A stretch of 64,000 bases of DNA, taken from positions 73,504,383 through 73,568,382 of the forward strand of contig JAKGHH010000002.1 in NCBI GenBank assembly GCA_022828595.1, given 5' to 3'. The stretch's first letter is position 1, and each line of letters starts with the position of its first letter. The notes below the pieces were generated by a model. The model did not search any database, was not told where the DNA came from, and saw nothing but the letters and a program-made list of their open reading frames with translations. Below, piece by piece: positions 45,165 to 57,120 of the stretch. Position numbers and translations under genes: made by a program. Source of the stretch: Nelumbo lutea (Eukaryota > Streptophyta > Magnoliopsida > Proteales > Nelumbonaceae).

Positions 45165-48129
45165 ATGGAGTTTAAGGGTCAGGGAGAAAGTAGTTTTGGA
45201 AACAACAGTTATGGTAGTGTATCTGAAACCGGGTTTCAGATTACAACTATGAGATTTGATGGGTCAAATTACTTGGAGTGGGCTCAATCAACCACGATGG
45301 CTATTGGAGGAAGGGGAAAACTGGGTTACCTCTTGGGAGATGTGAAATAATCTTCCAAGGAGGACCCAACATACACCAAGTGGGTTCAAGAGAACTATTT
45401 GGTTATGGCATGGCTGTGTAATTCTATGCAGCCACATATCGGCCGAAATTACTTGTGGGCAAAGATAGCCGAAGAGATATGGGATGTTGTTAAAGAAATC
45501 TATTCCCAACCCCTTAATGTTGCCAGAGCCTATGAACTGAAGTGTGAGGTGAACAACCTTAAACAAGGAGAGAAGCCAGTTTCTGTCTACTTCTCTACCT
45601 TGAAATCCTTGTGGCATGAGATTGACCATCTAGAGACCCTTGAGTGGGAGAGTCCCAAAGATGCACAAACTCATAGAAAACAAGTCGAGATGAATAGGGT
45701 ATTTGAGTTTCTGGCTGGTTTGAATTCAGAATATGACATTGTGCGACATCAGATATTGACAAGAGATAGTGTGACCCTTTCTCAAGCATACTCCCTGGTG
45801 CATAGTGAAGAGACCAGGAGGAAAGTCATGATGCAGCCTCAGCCCTCTTTCCCAGCCTTGACAGCTATTAAACCTAAGCCAGGGGGTGACTCAGAAAGGG
45901 ACCGGAAGAAGGAAGATAAACGGGATCTGGTATGTGAACATTGCAAGAAACCCAAGGACACAAAAGATACTTGTGGGAAGCTACATCCTCATTTGATCCC
46001 AGCAAAACTAAGAAATAAGAAGGGTAATGCTCATGTGGCCGTGAACACTGATTCAACATCCTCATCAGGCACATCCCAAGAGACTTTAGCTGCTGCTCGG
46101 GCTGCCCTCATACAGTTGGAAAAGGAAGTTGGGAGTTCAGCTCAGCCATCTCAGTCACCGTCAGCTCCTGCCACATTTGCATTTGCACATTCAGGTACTC
46201 GAGCCTCAGCTTACCATGCTTTAGCTCCAGGTAATACTGACCACTGCTGGGTAATAGATTTAGGTGCATCCAACCATATGATTAGCTTGCCATCATTGTT
46301 CACTTCTTATCACTTGTCCTCTGGCCGAGATAGAGTATCCATTGCTGATGGCTCTCTTGTTCCCATTTCGGGCAAGGGGGACATCAAGCTATCAGACACT
46401 ATCTCTTTATCTTCTGTCTTGCATGTTCCTAAGCTTGATACTAACCTGCTTTCAGTTAGTAGTATTACCAAACACATGAATTGTTTAGTAACCTTTTTCC
46501 CTGACTGATGTGTTTTTCAAGATTTGGAGATGAGGAAAGTGATTGGGACTGGCCATGAGACGAATGGATCTATTTGCTTGGAGAGAGTTCTCGTCGGGAG
46601 GAGTCAATGGATAAGAAGTCTTTTCTTTCCTAGTCTGTGAGTTCGGTTATGCTAAGGCATAACCGATTAGGTCATTTGTCTTTTAAGTCCTTGAAGAGTT
46701 TGTTTCCTGCTTTATTTGAGTATGTTGAGTTATCAAAGTTGAGGTGTGAGAGTTGTGAGTTTGCCAAACATTGTAGAACCTCTTATTCTTTAAGTAATAA
46801 AAGGAGTATTTCCGCTTTTGATATTGTGCATACTGATGTTTGGGGGCCATATCATATCTCTTCTATGGGTGGGTACAAATATTTTCTACTGTTTGTTGAT
46901 GACCATACCCGTTTTTCTTGGGTCTATCTTATGCGTTCTCGGGATGAGGTTCTTGCTCTGACCCAAAACTTCCATCAGATGATTCTCACACAGTTTGGGG
47001 CCAAAATCAAAGTCCTTAGATCTGATAATGCAAAGGAATACTTTGCTCAGCCATTGACCTCCTACCTTCTTAGCCATGGAGTTATTCACCAGAGCACTTT
47101 CCCTTATACACCACAACAGAACGACATTGCCGAAAGGAAGAATAGGCATATATTGGAGGTGGCTAGAAGCATTATGTTTACCTCCAATGTACCTATTCGT
47201 TTTTGGGGTGATGCTATCCTCATGGCAGTTTATCTCATTAATCGAGTTCCTTCCCGGGTTCTTGATATGAAAACCCCTTTTTCCGTTTTATACCCAGACG
47301 GGGAGTTGTTCATTGTTCCCCTTAAAACCTTTGGTTGTACCTGTTTCGATCAGCTTCTCGAGCCTCATCATTCCATGTTTGAAGCTAAGGCCTCCAAATG
47401 CATTTTCCTCGGTTATGCACAAACTCAAAAGGGTTATGCTGCTATGATCCGGTTTCAGGGAAAAGGTTTGTCTCCATGGATGTCACCTTCTTTGAGGAGA
47501 CATCCTATTATCCTAGGGTTTCTCCTCAGGGGGAGAGCAGCAGTGAAAGTGGGGCTGTTTTGAGTTTCTTTCCTCAGGGGGAGAGCAGTGAGAGTGGAAG
47601 TGGGGCTGGTGGAAGTGGGACTGTTTTGAGTGGGGTTGTTCCTTTACCTATTCCACTGGGTAATGAAGGTTGTAGTGGTGAGGGTGGTCAGAGGGAGCCG
47701 GAGTTGAGAGTCTATCACAGGCGATGCAGGCAGGTTGATCCTAGTCATCGGCAGTCCCGGCCAGCTCCAGTTCCTTCTGCGGCTCCAGATCCAGATCCTA
47801 TTGAGACACCTCCTACTGTTGCCACTTCCCCTCTTGTGGATGACCTTGATCTCTCTATTGCCATTCGCAAAGGGAAACGACATTGCACCACTTCTACAAC
47901 TCACAGCATCTCACAATTCTTATCCTATGATCGTCTGTCTCCATCTTACCGGTCCTATCTCACTTCCATTGCCGATGTCCCTATTCCAAGAACAGTGCAA
48001 GAAGCCTTATCAGTTCCAGAATAGAAGGATGCAATGCAAGTCGAAATGGATGCCCTGTTGAAGAATAATACTTGGGCACTGGTTGACCCACCAAAAGGAA
48101 AGAAACCGGTGGGATGTAGATGGGTGTTC
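45165..48129 (+). pseudogene. element D gag, protease, integrase and RT start
   Basis: Gag starts at ATG 45165 (TTMRFDGSNYLEWAQSTTMAIGGRGKLGYLLGDVK), then TAA 45348-45350, then is open in the same frame from 45399. The zinc knuckle reads CEHCKKPKDTKDTC, so its His is replaced by Asp. The protease active site reads VIDLGASNHM, with the catalytic D-S/T-G turned into D-L-G. TGA 46506-46508 follows, then further frame changes near 46600 and 47440. The integrase is readable ([51 protein letters not shown]) and the Ser/Gly-rich hinge is open at 47398-48024, ending in TAG. RT begins (KKPVGCRWVFT) and is cut by E at 48129. Confidence 0.9.
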
Positions 48130-48134
48130 ACTGT

Positions 48135-48409
48135 TGTTATAGTGAGCCGAATAAGGGTAATTTAGTAATCTTATGTCAGTTAAGTACTTTGCTTATGTGG
48201 CTGTTTTATTAGAGTACTCTGCCCCACACTTAAGTGAGGACAGTTTAGTCTTTGTAAGTGTAATTAGAACCTAATAAACACAAGGGGGTCGACTGAATGG
48301 GAGACTAATCAGTTCGACTAAACCCTCCTGTTCTCTCTTTCTCTTGTCTTCTTCCTCATCTTCTTCTTCCTTCTTCACTGGTTCGGACTACTGTAGCTGC
48401 TCCAAAACA
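48135..48409 (+). repeat. element E 5' LTR (275 bp)
   Basis: TGTTATAGTGAGCC...CTGCTCCAAAACA, followed directly by the PBS. Confidence 0.97.
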
Positions 48410-48421
48410 TGGTATCAGAGC
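48410..48421 (+). promoter_or_regulatory. element E primer-binding site
   Basis: TGGTATCAGAGC, initiator tRNA-Met type. Confidence 0.95.
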
Positions 48422-49168
48422 AAGGTTTCTGACCTGCTTCCGCTTGCAAAGCATCTCAGCTGTGTTCGTGACACCCTCCTCTTCGTTTCTAGTTGGTTAA
48501 TGGAGAGAGCTGGTTCGCCCTAGGTCTGAGACATCACAGTTCGTTGCTCTTTGCTGCGCACAGTTTTCTTCATCAAGGAAGGTGATTTCAGCAGTGAATG
48601 GTTGGCTGATACTCTCAAAGGAAGGTTGGTTATTTAGTCCTCTTGTGTTGCTGGTATTTCTGGGTAGGAACCCTTCAAGAATCAGTTAGTACTGATTAGA
48701 ACCTAGAGAACTAGGTTCATTGTTGCCCTAAAAAGGGCTGTGTGTGCAGTAGCCGAATGGTGTAGGGCTGCTGTGAGTTGTTGAGTGGTGTTAGGGCTGC
48801 TGTAGGTGGCCGAGTGGTGTAAGGTGGAATGCAGTGACCTTGCCAAGCTCCTTGTGGTCGTGTAATGCCCTCTTAAGTGTGTTAAACAAATCTGAACTGG
48901 GCATAGCAGTTTGACTGTGTTGTGGTGCTTGTGATGTGCAATTTTTTTTATTGAGTGGTTGTAAGAGGGCCTACTGTTGTGTTGTGGTGCTTGTGATGCT
49001 TATGTGGGTCGTAGGTGTGTGAAGTCAGCAGTAGTGTAAAGAAGAACAAGTGTGTGCTCCCACTGTTGTGTTTAGGGGCTGCAATAGGTGCTGAAGTATC
49101 AAACTGTGAACAACATCAATCAGCTTATAGCTGAGAAGTAAGGTTAGAGGCAACTGTGAAAGAGTACA
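48422..49168 (+). other. element E leader
   Basis: Non-coding, G/T-rich. 'gtgttgtggtgcttgtgatg' occurs twice, near 48918 and 48980. Confidence 0.8.
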
Positions 49169-52100
49169 ATGGCAGCAATAGGAGATGGCTACAATGATCA
49201 GAAACCTAATGTGGTAATTTCCTCCGACTACTTAGGGGTACAAATGACCTCAATTAAGCTGAATGGGGAGAACTATGTTCCATGGGCCAAATCAGTGGAA
49301 GTGTTTCTCAAGGCAAAGAAGAAAGTAAAGCATGTAAGAGATGAAAAGCCATCGGAGGACTCTCCAGGGTTTGATGATTGGGAGCAAGAAGATGCTCAAA
49401 TCATGACTTGGCTGTGGAATAGTATGGAACCTAAAATTAGTGCCAACTTCATGTTTCTTGATACGGCTAAGGATATATGGGAGCATGCTAAGAAGCTATA
49501 TTCTGGACAAGATAACACAACAAGAGTGTATCAGCTTTATCAGGAGTATTTTGATTGACAACAAGGAACCAAAACACTAGAAGAGTACTATGCCAACATG
49601 AAGAATATAAGGAATGAACTCAATGTCTATCACCCCCTTACTCCAGATATTAAAGTTCAGCAACAGCAAAGGGAGCAACTAGATGTTACAAGATTTTTAG
49701 TGGGGCTGAAGTCGGAATATGAACCAGTTAGAGCCCAAATATTGGGGGGCTCTACTCTTCCTACACTTGAGGAAGTATTCTCAAGGCATCGTAGAATCTC
49801 TTTGGGACAGACAGAGAACTCCACACAGTCTGATAGATCAGCACTTGTGACAGCTCGAGGGGTTGGATATAGTACAAGAGGGGGAGGTCATGCTCCCCGA
49901 GGAGGCCGTGGTAGTTCCATGATTAGTCGGGGTGGTCGTGACTCAGGGGGAGGTCGTGGCAGAGGGAAGAATAACTCTACAAGGAAATGCACTCATTGTG
50001 GTAGAGAGGGACACACAGTGAATTTCTGTTATGATCTACATGGCCCTCCCTCTAAATGGGCTAATCATGCTGTAGCGGGTGAGGTTGATATCAGTGACAG
50101 TAAACCGGCAGACCGAACTCATCCCACATCTACATCTACCTCTGGGAGGGAAATGGTGAGCGTACCGCGTGATGAGTATGAACGGTTCCTTCAAACTACT
50201 TCACAGCATACCACTGCCACACTTGCCCAATCAGGTATTGCTTGCATGTCATCTAAAACCTCTCCCTGGATTATTGACTCTGGAGCCTCAGATCATATGA
50301 CCGGGACTCCAGGTGTGTTCTCTTCTCTCTTTGAAACCTCCACATCACAAACTGTTACACTTGCCAATGGGTCCTCATCTCCCATATGTGGTGTTGGTAA
50401 TATTGACATGGCTCTTGTGCCCTTATCATCTGTTTTATATGTCCCTAAGTTTCCATTCAATCTTATGTCTGTTAGTAAAATAACCAAAGCTCTTAACTGT
50501 TCCGTTACCTTCTTTCCTTCCACCTGTGTTTTTCAGAATCTCAAGACGGGGAAGAAGATTGGTGGGGGGCATGAAGCTGGTGGACTGTACTATCTTGACG
50601 GTGGTGGATCTTCAATTGCTCTTCAGACTTCGCTTACTCCTCTACAATGGCATTGCCGACTGGGACATCCATCTCTCAAGGCTCTCAAGATTTTGGTCCC
50701 GTCATTGAGTCATTTGTCAGTTTTGCAATGTGAGTCATGTCAGTTTGGGAAACATCGTCGTGTGTCCTTCAGTCCAAGAGTTGAGAGTCGTATGTTGAGT
50801 CCTTTTTCTTTGGTTCATTCAGATGTTTGGGGTCCAATCAAAATAGAGTCTTATAATGGGTACAAGTATTTTGTCTCCTTTATTGATGATTGTTCAAGAA
50901 TGACATGGATTTACTTAATGAAAGAAAGAAGTGAATTGTTTTCTATTTTTCAAAAATTCCATGCTGAAATACGCACACAATTTGGTGTTCCAATCAAAAT
51001 TCTCCGTTCAGATAATGGTCGTGAATACTTTCTTACTTCATTTCAACAGTATTTAGAACAGCATGGCATTATTCATCAGACATCATGTGCATACACCCCT
51101 TAACAAAATGGGGTAGCTGAACGGAAGAACCGCCAGCTTCTTGAAACTGCTCGGTCTATTCTTCACCACATGAATGTTCCTAAACGTTTTTGGAGTGATG
51201 CTGTACTCACTGCATGTTTTCTCATTAATCGGATGCCCTCCTTCATTCTTCATGGTCGGTCCCCCTTCTCTATCTTGTTTCCCACTTTATCTCCATTCCC
51301 ATTAATTCCTCGTGTCTTTGGTTGTGTGTGCTTTGTCCACAATCTGAGCCCTGGAATAGACAAGCTAGATGCACGCTCAATTAAATGTGTCTTCCTTGGC
51401 TACTCACGGACTCAGAAAGGGTAAAAGTGTTATAATCCCATTACCCGGAAGTGCTATGTCTGTCCTGATGTCACCTTTTTTGAGTCAGTCCCCTTCTTCT
51501 CAAGTCCTGAAGCACCCTCGTCTCCACCCGCACTTCCTCTTCCTCTCCCTGTCAGTGATCCAGTTCTAGATGTTGTTGTTGGAGTAGACTCATCACCTCA
51601 TCCCATGCAGATCACCACCGAACGTCCACCAATCTGGCAAGTGTATACACGTCGAACGGCACCGGCCCCTCCTCCAGCTTCTACCTCATTCGCGGATCCT
51701 CTCATGGCTCCTATTGTTGAACCCTCAAACCTTGATCTACCCATTGCCTTACGGAAAGGTAAACGCAGTTCTACCCTCCATTCCATTTCCAATTTCGTTT
51801 CATTATCTCGTCTTTCTACATCACATCGCCAGTTTGTTTCCCTTTTATCCTCTATTTCCATACCTAATAATGTCCAAGAAGCTCTCAGTTCACCTGATTG
51901 GCGGCAGGCAATGGAGGAGGAACTTTCTGCTCTTCAACATACTCAAACGTGGGAACTTACTACTCTCCCACCTGGTAAGCATGCTGTGGGATGTAAATGG
52001 GTGTATACTGTGAAATACTTGCCAGATGGTAGTGTAGAGCGTCTGAAGGCCAGACTTGTTGCTAAAGGTTACTCCCAGTTGTATGGAGTAGACTACATGG

Positions 52101-53340
52101 AGACATTCTCTCCGGTGGCTAAGATTGGTTCTGTTCGTGTACTAATTTCCCTGGCAGTTATGTATGATTGGCCTCTGTTTCAGCTTGATATCAAGAATGC
52201 CTTTCTCCATGGTGATCTTGTGGAGGAGGTATATATGGAGCAACCACCTGGGTTTGTTGCTCAGGGGGAGGATGGTAAGGTATGCAGATTGAAGTGGTGA
52301 AGAGTTTTGGAATGAAGCAGTGCCAGGTAGATCACTCAGTGTTCAGCTATGACTCAGAAGCTGGGAAGATTCTATTAGTGGTCTATGTGGATGATATTGT
52401 CATTACTGGCAGTGATAAATTGGGGATTGGCAAATTAAAGGTATTTTTGCAAAACCATTTCCAAACAAAAGATCTTGGAACATTGAAATATTTCTTGGGA
52501 ATAGAGGTTGCCAGGTCAAAACAAGGTGTAAATCTGTGCCAAAGAAAATATGTTCTTGATCTATTGGAAGAAACAGGACTGTTAGGTGCAAAACCGGCTG
52601 AGACCCCTATGGAACCAAATGTTAAGTTGAGCAGTGATACAGGAGAAGTATTTGAAGATCCTGGAAGGTATAGACGACTAGTGGGGAAGCTGAACTATCT
52701 AACTATCACGAGACCCGACATATCCTTTGCAGTCAGTGTGGTGAGCCAATTCATGCAGGACCCTCGTATACCTCACTGGGATGCAATTCTTAGAATTGTG
52801 AGGTATCTGAAAGGAGCTCCAGGCCGTGGACTATTGTATAAACCAGGAGGAAAACTTGAAGTAGTGGGGTATACAGATGCAGACTGGGCAGGCTCAGTGA
52901 ATGATAGAAGATCTACTACGGGCTATTGCACATTTCTTGGAGGAAATCTTGTGACGTGGAAGAGTAAAAAGCAGACGGTTGTGGCCAGAAGTAGTGCTGA
53001 AGCTGAGTATAGGGCCATGGCACATATTACCTGTGAGTTAGTGTGGTTGAGGAATCTTCTACAAGAAATTGGGTTTCACATGGATAAACCTATGAGACTG
53101 TATTGTGACAACCAAGCTGCACTCCATATCTCATCCAATCCTGTATTTCATGAGAGAACAAAGCACATAGAGGTTGATTGCCACTTTGTGAGGGAGAAGG
53201 TCCTTGCTGGAGAGATAAACACAGAACATGTGGGCTCGAATGATCAATGGGCAGATTTGTTTACAAAAGCTCTAAACTCAGGGAAAGTGAATCATCTTTG
53301 TAACAAGCTGGGATTATATGACATATATTCTCCAGCTTGA
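49169..53340 (+). pseudogene. element E gag-pol polyprotein, lightly damaged
   Basis: Order: gag (SIKLNGENYVPWAKSVEVFLKAKKK...), a Gly/Arg-rich stretch (RGGRGSSMISRGGRDSGGGRGRGK), zinc knuckle CTHCGREGHTVNFC, protease WIIDSGASDHM, pre-integrase (LQWHCRLGHPSLKAL...CESCQFGKHRR), integrase (HSDVWGPIKIESYNGYKYFVSFIDDCSRMTW, RSDNGREYF), hinge, RT ([69 protein letters not shown]) and RNase H to SPA with stop at 53338-53340. Lesions: TGA 49556-49558, TAA 51101-51103, TAA 51422-51424 and a deletion near 52293 that changes frame and removes the LYGLKQSPRAWF stretch of RT. The part from 52282 on is open. Confidence 0.95.
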
Positions 53341-53347
53341 GGGGGAG

Positions 53348-53622
53348 TGTTAGAGTGAGCCGAATAAGGGTAATTTAGTAATCTTATGTTAGTTAAGTAC
53401 TTTGCTTATGTGGCTGTTTTATTAGAGTACTCTGCCCCACACTTAAGTGAGGGCAGTTTAGTCTTTGTAAGTGTAATTAGAACCTAATAAACACAAGGGG
53501 GTCGACTGAATGGGAGACTAATCAGTTCGACTAAACCCTCATGTTCTCTCTTTCTCTTGTCTTCTTCCTCATCTTCTTCTTCCTTCTTCACTGGTTCGGA
53601 CTACTGTAGCTGCTCCAAAACA
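53348..53622 (+). repeat. element E 3' LTR (275 bp)
   Basis: TGTTAGAGTGAGCC...CCAAAACA, after the polypurine tract gagggggag, with ACTGT following. Confidence 0.97.
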
Positions 53623-53627
53623 ACTGT

Positions 53628-55035
53628 GAAGCATAATGTTGATGGCTCTATTGAAAGGTACAAAGCCTGGCTGGTTGCAAAGGGGTTCACTCAGACTTAT
53701 GGTATAGACTACTTGGAGACCTTTGCCCCAATAGCCAAGATGACCACCATCCGAGTTCTGTTATCCCTTGCAGCAAATCATTTTTGGCCCCTGTTTCAAA
53801 TGGATGTTAAAAATGCCTTTCTGAATGGAGACTTACAGGGAGAGGTTTACATGTAGTTGCCTCCTAGATTCTATGATACAGAGACAGGTAAGAAGGTTTG
53901 CCGATTGAATAAGGCATTGTATGGTTTGAAGCAGTCACCTAGAGCCTGGTTTGATAGATTCAGATTAGCCCTTGGAAAGTTTGGTTATGTATAGGCCCAG
54001 TCAGATCATACACTATTCATCAAGAAGGTGGAGTCCTCTCTAACACTACTTGCAGTATATGTTGATGATATTGTGGTGATAGGAAATGACAGTCATGAGA
54101 TTGAGTCCCTCAAACAACTCCTTCATCAAGAGTTTGAGGTGAAAGATCTTGGTGCATTACGGTACTCTTTGGGTATTGAGGTTGCTAGATCCAAGCAGGG
54201 GATTTTTATCTCTTAGAGAAAATATGTTCTAGATCTGTTGGCGGAAACTGGAAAGTTGGGTGTTAAGCCGACTGACACACCCATCGAACAAAATCACAAG
54301 ATTTGTACAAAGGGTGGGGAGCCTCTTGAAGACAAAGTTATGTTTCAACGGTTGGTTGGAAAGCTCCTATATCTTTGCCTCACTCGGACAGATATCAGCT
54401 ATGCAGTTAGTGTTGTTAGCTAGTACATGCACTCCCCTAGAACTTCTCATCTTTTTGTGGCAGAGAGAATATTAGCATACTTGAAGAGATGCCCGGGTAG
54501 AGGTATACTGCTCAAGAACAATAATCACATGAGGGTGGAAGTCTATACAGATGCCGATTGGGCTGGGAGTGTTGATGACAGAAGGTCTACCTCTAGATAT
54601 TGTGCCCTTGTGGGAGGTAACCTTGTCTCTTGGAGGAGTAAGAAGCAGAGTGTTGTTTCCCGCTCCAGTGTTGTAGCGGAATACAGGTCAATGGCTAATG
54701 GAGTGGCTGAAATCGTATGGCTGAGGTCACTACTTGAAGAGTTGGGTATTGACTATGAAAAGCCCTTAATGCTGTATTGTGATAATCAGACAGCTATTAA
54801 TATAGCCCACAACCCAGTGCAGCATGACAAAACTAAACATATCGAAGTTGATCGACATTTTGTGCGAGAAAGGGTCACATCACAAGAAGTGTGTCTTCCG
54901 TACATTACATCTAATATGCAGCTCTCGGATATCCTCACCAAGGCTGTACCAAGGAAGAAGTTAGAGACAGATCTATCCAAGTTGGGAATGATAGATATCT
55001 ACTCCCAACTTGAGGGGGAGTGTAGAGAACACTGA
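53628..55035 (+). pseudogene. element D RT and RNase H, four amber codons
   Basis: After E the D frame continues for about 470 codons without a frameshift: [111 protein letters not shown] and LYCDNQTAINIAHN, ending LEGECREH with stop at 55033-55035, 15 bp inside the LTR. It is interrupted by four TAG codons, near 53854, 53992, 54214 and 54421. Each stands where relatives have Gln, or where a CAG would fit. Confidence 0.92.
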
Positions 55036-55343
55036 TGTGGGCCCCACTGTGTTCGTAGGACAGCATGTGTAGTTATTTGTTTCAGTTATAGTAGTGTCAG
55101 TTTGAGTCAGTTTGTTAATTCAGTTGTTATTTATTTCAGTTTTTATTTACTTTATTTGTCATGCAAGTACTAAGGGCAGATGTGTCCTTTCCATTGTACT
55201 GAACATAACCTATAAATAATAAGAGAGTGGTGGTGGCAGATCTGTTAGAATCTGTCCCTCTTTTCAACCCCTTGTGTTCTCCTGTTTCTCTTCTATTCCT
55301 TCTCCTTTCTCTCACTTTTCTTCTGTTTTGTAAACCTAAAACA
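55021..55343 (+). repeat. element D 3' LTR (323 bp)
   Basis: TGTAGAGAACACTG...GTAAACCTAAAACA after the polypurine tract cttgagggggag. TG...CA ends. No partner LTR in the window. Confidence 0.88.
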
Positions 55344-56590
55344 TATTAGGATTCAAGACTGATTACAGTCTTGATCTTCTACTAGTTTCTAATTCCTTGA
55401 GTAAGGATCTGGCGAATACAAATAGTGGAGCCTGTGGTTGAAGGAAAAAATTGTCTGATGTTAAGAGGAGTGGGCCTTGAATACCAGTTTGACAGCAGCT
55501 GACGTTTCTGATATTCAAACTCTTGGGCCTTGCCAATTGAATCGAGAAGTCTCTTCGAGATCTAAGGAGTGTTTTCAAGGTGGTCATGACGAAGATTTTT
55601 CTTTTGCTCTAGCGCTCATTCTAGGTGTTGAGAAGAAAGAGCCGAAACCTATTTCTCCGTACCTAGAGTTAAGCTAGGAGTCTAGGAATTCTGTTTCTAG
55701 TTTACAGGGAGGAAGTTCAAAGAAGGATCTAGGAGTAGGGGTTATGAGTAAAGCTAGGGCGGAGGCAGGGGTAGAGGAGGTGGAGGGCAATTATAAGGTT
55801 TGGAAGGAGGGAGGGGGCAAGGAAGAAGGAGAAAGTCTTTCAGAAGTTGAGGGGCAAGCAGGTCTCTGACTTAGAGAATGTAAGTCAAGTCAAAGGCCAT
55901 AGGACCGACACCGGTTACTGGATCTCAGAAGTGTTTGTTGGTAGATTGGGAGTTGATTTGTGTCACAGGGGAAAAGAGGCGAATGTAGAAGACAATGGTG
56001 ATACATCGGAAATCCTAAAGAAGATCAGAAATTCAAGCAAACTCGATGTAGTGCATATCATGAAGGTTTTCTCAAGGCTAAAGGAGGGCCTAGTGGGAGC
56101 TGGACTAACAAGTATAAAAAGATCTAGAAAAGAAGAGGGGGTAAACTAAGTTCTTTGAGTAAGGAGAAATCTTGCCCGATTTCTTCATTCTCACCCAATG
56201 GGGTCAAAAAAAGCCTTGCCAGGATGGTTCTAACTAGGAGAAGCCGATCAATCCAAACTTGTTAGAGAAAGCTGTTAGGGATGAGTCTGATTCGAATGAG
56301 GTCTCTCCTAATGTGGTACCAAAGGATAAGGAGATGAAGAAAGGTGATGTGGATTTGAAGACTCTAGTCAACAGAGAGGTGGAAGAGTTCGGTGAGGTGG
56401 AATATTGACCTGTGCCTTGCAGTTGCATCGCTTTGTTGGCGCAGTTGTTGTAAAAGTGATGTTTTTCTCTTGCTTTCTCTGTTTTTTGTTGTTCTTGATG
56501 GTTGGTCATAGTTGTGTGGTTTGGGGGGTGTCTCTGAGGTTGTATTTAGTTTCTTTTTTCTTTTAATAAATTTTTTTTCCTTTTGTTTAT
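55344..56590 (+). pseudogene. LINE ORF1-like remnant with 3' tail
   Basis: Frames such as VFSRLKEGLVGAGLTS and EDNGDTSEILKKIRNSSKLDVVHIMK, and a T-rich terminal stretch 'cttttaataaattttttttcc', match the character of the 39051-41133 region. Decayed, with no intact domain. Assigned to L1 by its relation to that repeat and its tail. Confidence 0.4.
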
Positions 56591-56745
56591 AAAAAAATTG
56601 AGAATACAATGACAGTTATGCCCCTAATTAAGTATGGGTCATATCACTTAAATTGAGACAAAATATACATAACGCCAATTAATAAAATAAGGTAATAGGA
56701 CCAAAATATCCCTTGATTGCTGACTCTAACAGTACCTAACAGCAT
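56591..56745 (-). repeat. fragment of an E/L-family LTR
   Basis: On the minus strand it reads tgttagagtcagcaatcaagggatattttgg, similar to the LTR start beside fragment L (TGTTAGAGTTAGCAATCAC). About 130-150 bp, with no coding sequence. Confidence 0.5.
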
Positions 56746-57120
56746 CAATGAGAAGCCCATCCTGATATCCAAGATGATGGTTCTGTTTTTTTTTTTTTGA
56801 TGAATGAAAGTAGTTTTATTAAATCAGATATCAATAGTACAATCAGCCTAGGAGGTGGCACGAGATGTTACCCCCCCTAGGACTGAACCATATACACCAA
56901 AACTGCCCAGGCCTGAGACACGATTACAAAACAGCCCAAAATAGATCTCCCCTTGACACCCCTTGCTTGGACAAAGAATCAGCCATTGCATTTGCTGATT
57001 TCTGACCCACTGAAACCTGACAATCATATTCCTTGTCATCCATTTAACTTTCTTTAACAGATCCTTGTAGCCCCAACAGGCTGTTTCTGGGCTGATTAGC
57101 CAGCCTACTATTAGTATTTC
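56746..57120 (-). pseudogene. L1 LINE 3' end: RNase H C-terminus
   Basis: The minus-strand frame reads QVSVGQKSANAMADSLSKQGVSRGDLFWAVL, the C-terminal motif of plant L1 RNase H (A-N-x-x-A-D-x-L-A-K-x-G). The poly(A) appears as a run of T at 56788-56800 on the plus strand. 5'-truncated, and inverted relative to the next two LINEs. Confidence 0.75.

Larger units (their letters stand above)
48135..53622 (+). mobile_element. copia element E, full length, nested in D
   Basis: A 5,488-bp plus-strand copia with 275-bp LTRs at 48135-48409 and 53348-53622, TG...CA ends and a perfect target duplication ACTGT (48130-48134, 53623-53627) inside the RT gene of D. The LTRs differ at about 4 bases (about 1.5 %). 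The family is different from A-D, with another gag, RGG-rich linker and C-terminus (GLYDIYSPA). Confidence 0.98.
44431..55343 (+). mobile_element. copia element D, 5'-truncated, interrupted by E
   Basis: Plus-strand copia with leader (about 44431-45164), gag to RT start 45165-48129, the E insertion, RT to RNase H 53628-55035 and 3' LTR 55021-55343. No 5' LTR or PBS is present: the leader begins beside fragment L. Codon wording and the C-terminal LEGECRE put it near the A/B/C group, but its LTR differs beyond the first bases. Confidence 0.85.

Noticed and set aside
48410..48421. tRNA-derived fragments (TGGTATCAGAGC at six places)
   Set aside because: Each copy is directly beside an LTR. They are primer-binding sites, not tRNA genes.
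53628..55035. Programmed amber readthrough in element D
   Set aside because: Four TAG codons lie within RT and RNase H domains where relatives have sense codons. Mutation of CAG explains them better than recoding.
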